Source of the DNA: Acidobacteriota bacterium
Lineage (GTDB): Bacteria > Acidobacteriota > UBA6911 > RPQK01 > DATIPO01
Assembly: GCA_028277865.1 (NCBI GenBank)
Contig: JANQFM010000982.1
Coordinates: forward strand, 1-5,760
Length of the DNA stretch: 5,760 nucleotides
Reading direction: 5' to 3'
Below are positions 5,415-5,760 of this stretch, one piece after another. Position 1 is the stretch's first letter. Every line of letters begins with the position of its first letter. Under the pieces are notes generated by a model. That model saw only the letters and a program-made list of their open reading frames with translations, had not been told where the DNA came from and searched no databases. The position numbers and the translations under genes were made by a program.

Positions 5415-5760
5415 TCAGCTTTGCGTGAGGTCTCTTGAACGCTCCCGGACCAGCACCAGTATGCACACAGCGCTCAGGTAGACCTCGGTCAGCAGGGTGG
5501 CCCAGGCCGCGCCGGCGATGGAGTATCGTGGGATCAGGACGGCGTTCAAGAAAGCATTGCAGACCAGCCCGCCCAAGGCCAGCCAGGCGTAATGCCGCTG
5601 CAGGTTCCAGGCTGTGAGCTGGTGGGTCAGGGCCGCATTGGCGAAGAGCAGCGGAAGCGCGGCCAGCAGGATGCGGAAAGCCGTCAGCGACTGGCTGTAA
5701 AGGCCGCTGTAAATGAGATTCAGCAGGCCGGAGCCGGCCCACAGGGCAGCACCCGAAAGC
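5415..5760 (-). CDS. C-terminal end of a polysaccharide/oligosaccharide flippase (Wzx/MATE-like), cut by the window edge
   Basis: The last 114 codons of a membrane protein; the rest lies beyond base 5760 (first complete codon at 5759-5757). At least three hydrophobic helices are visible, at about residues 26-47, 58-76 and 82-104 of the visible part. The pattern FRILLAALPLLFANAAL, then NAFLNAVLIPRYSIAGAAWATLLTE, is characteristic of the C-terminal bundle of lipid-linked oligosaccharide flippases and MVF/MATE-type exporters. These move undecaprenyl-linked glycans across the inner membrane for O-antigen or capsule/exopolysaccharide assembly. It ends in a short basic/polar tail, VRERSRDLTQS, then TGA at 5415-5417. 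Family assignment rests on a partial sequence, so the precise type (Wzx, MurJ-like or other) cannot be decided. Confidence 0.8.
   Translation of the reverse strand, partial: LSGAALWAGSGLLNLIYSGLYSQSLTAFRILLAALPLLFANAALTHQLTAWNLQRHYAWLALGGLVCNAFLNAVLIPRYSIAGAAWATLLTEVYLSAVCILVLVRERSRDLTQS

Noticed and set aside
5601..5613. CAGGTTCCAGGCT shared with the GGTTCCA array
   Set aside because: It is a 13-base match inside flippase codons (Trp-Asn-Leu-Gln region), is not tandem, and is likely coincidental.

Overview
The window is GC-rich bacterial DNA in which every gene I can support lies on the minus strand, so transcription runs from right to left. The best taxonomic pointer is the large permease in the middle. 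It has the two-FtsX-domain layout, with no ATPase, of the 'acidobacterial duplicated orphan permease' (ADOP) family. Acidobacteriota is therefore my preferred assignment, although the family occurs in other phyla and nothing else here confirms it.

Reading with transcription: the right edge (5415-5760) holds the C-terminal end of a polysaccharide/oligosaccharide flippase, cut by the window. A 364-base spacer follows, with a well-formed sigma70-type promoter (5355-5383), two small hairpins and an octamer-repeat tract. Next is a 317-residue protein (4097-5050) with a DNA polymerase beta-type nucleotidyltransferase motif. Its coding end runs into a heptamer tandem repeat, so its last residues are repeat-encoded. 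The spacer after it (3858-4096) carries two further heptamer arrays. One of them is the same repeat family as the array in the gene end, in opposite orientation. The roughly 808-residue permease (1431-3857) is next, then an 81-base spacer with another octamer tract. The last two genes form a tight pair: an exported GDSL/SGNH esterase of the TesA arylesterase type (627-1349) and a macro-domain protein (91-621) only 5 bases downstream. Positions 1-90 are non-coding, with a GC-rich hairpin and a short copy of the octamer motif.

The genes do not obviously form one pathway. The right-hand pair (flippase, nucleotidyltransferase) looks like the end of a surface-polysaccharide locus. The permease is an orphan transporter-like gene. 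The esterase and macro-domain genes are translationally spaced as a two-gene operon and could both act on ester-type acyl or ADP-ribosyl substrates, but that link is inference.

I see no CRISPR array, RNA gene, insertion sequence, phage gene or defence system. The most unusual feature is the density of short tandem-repeat tracts in the spacers (two heptamer families, one octamer family) and the capture of one of them as a protein C-terminus.
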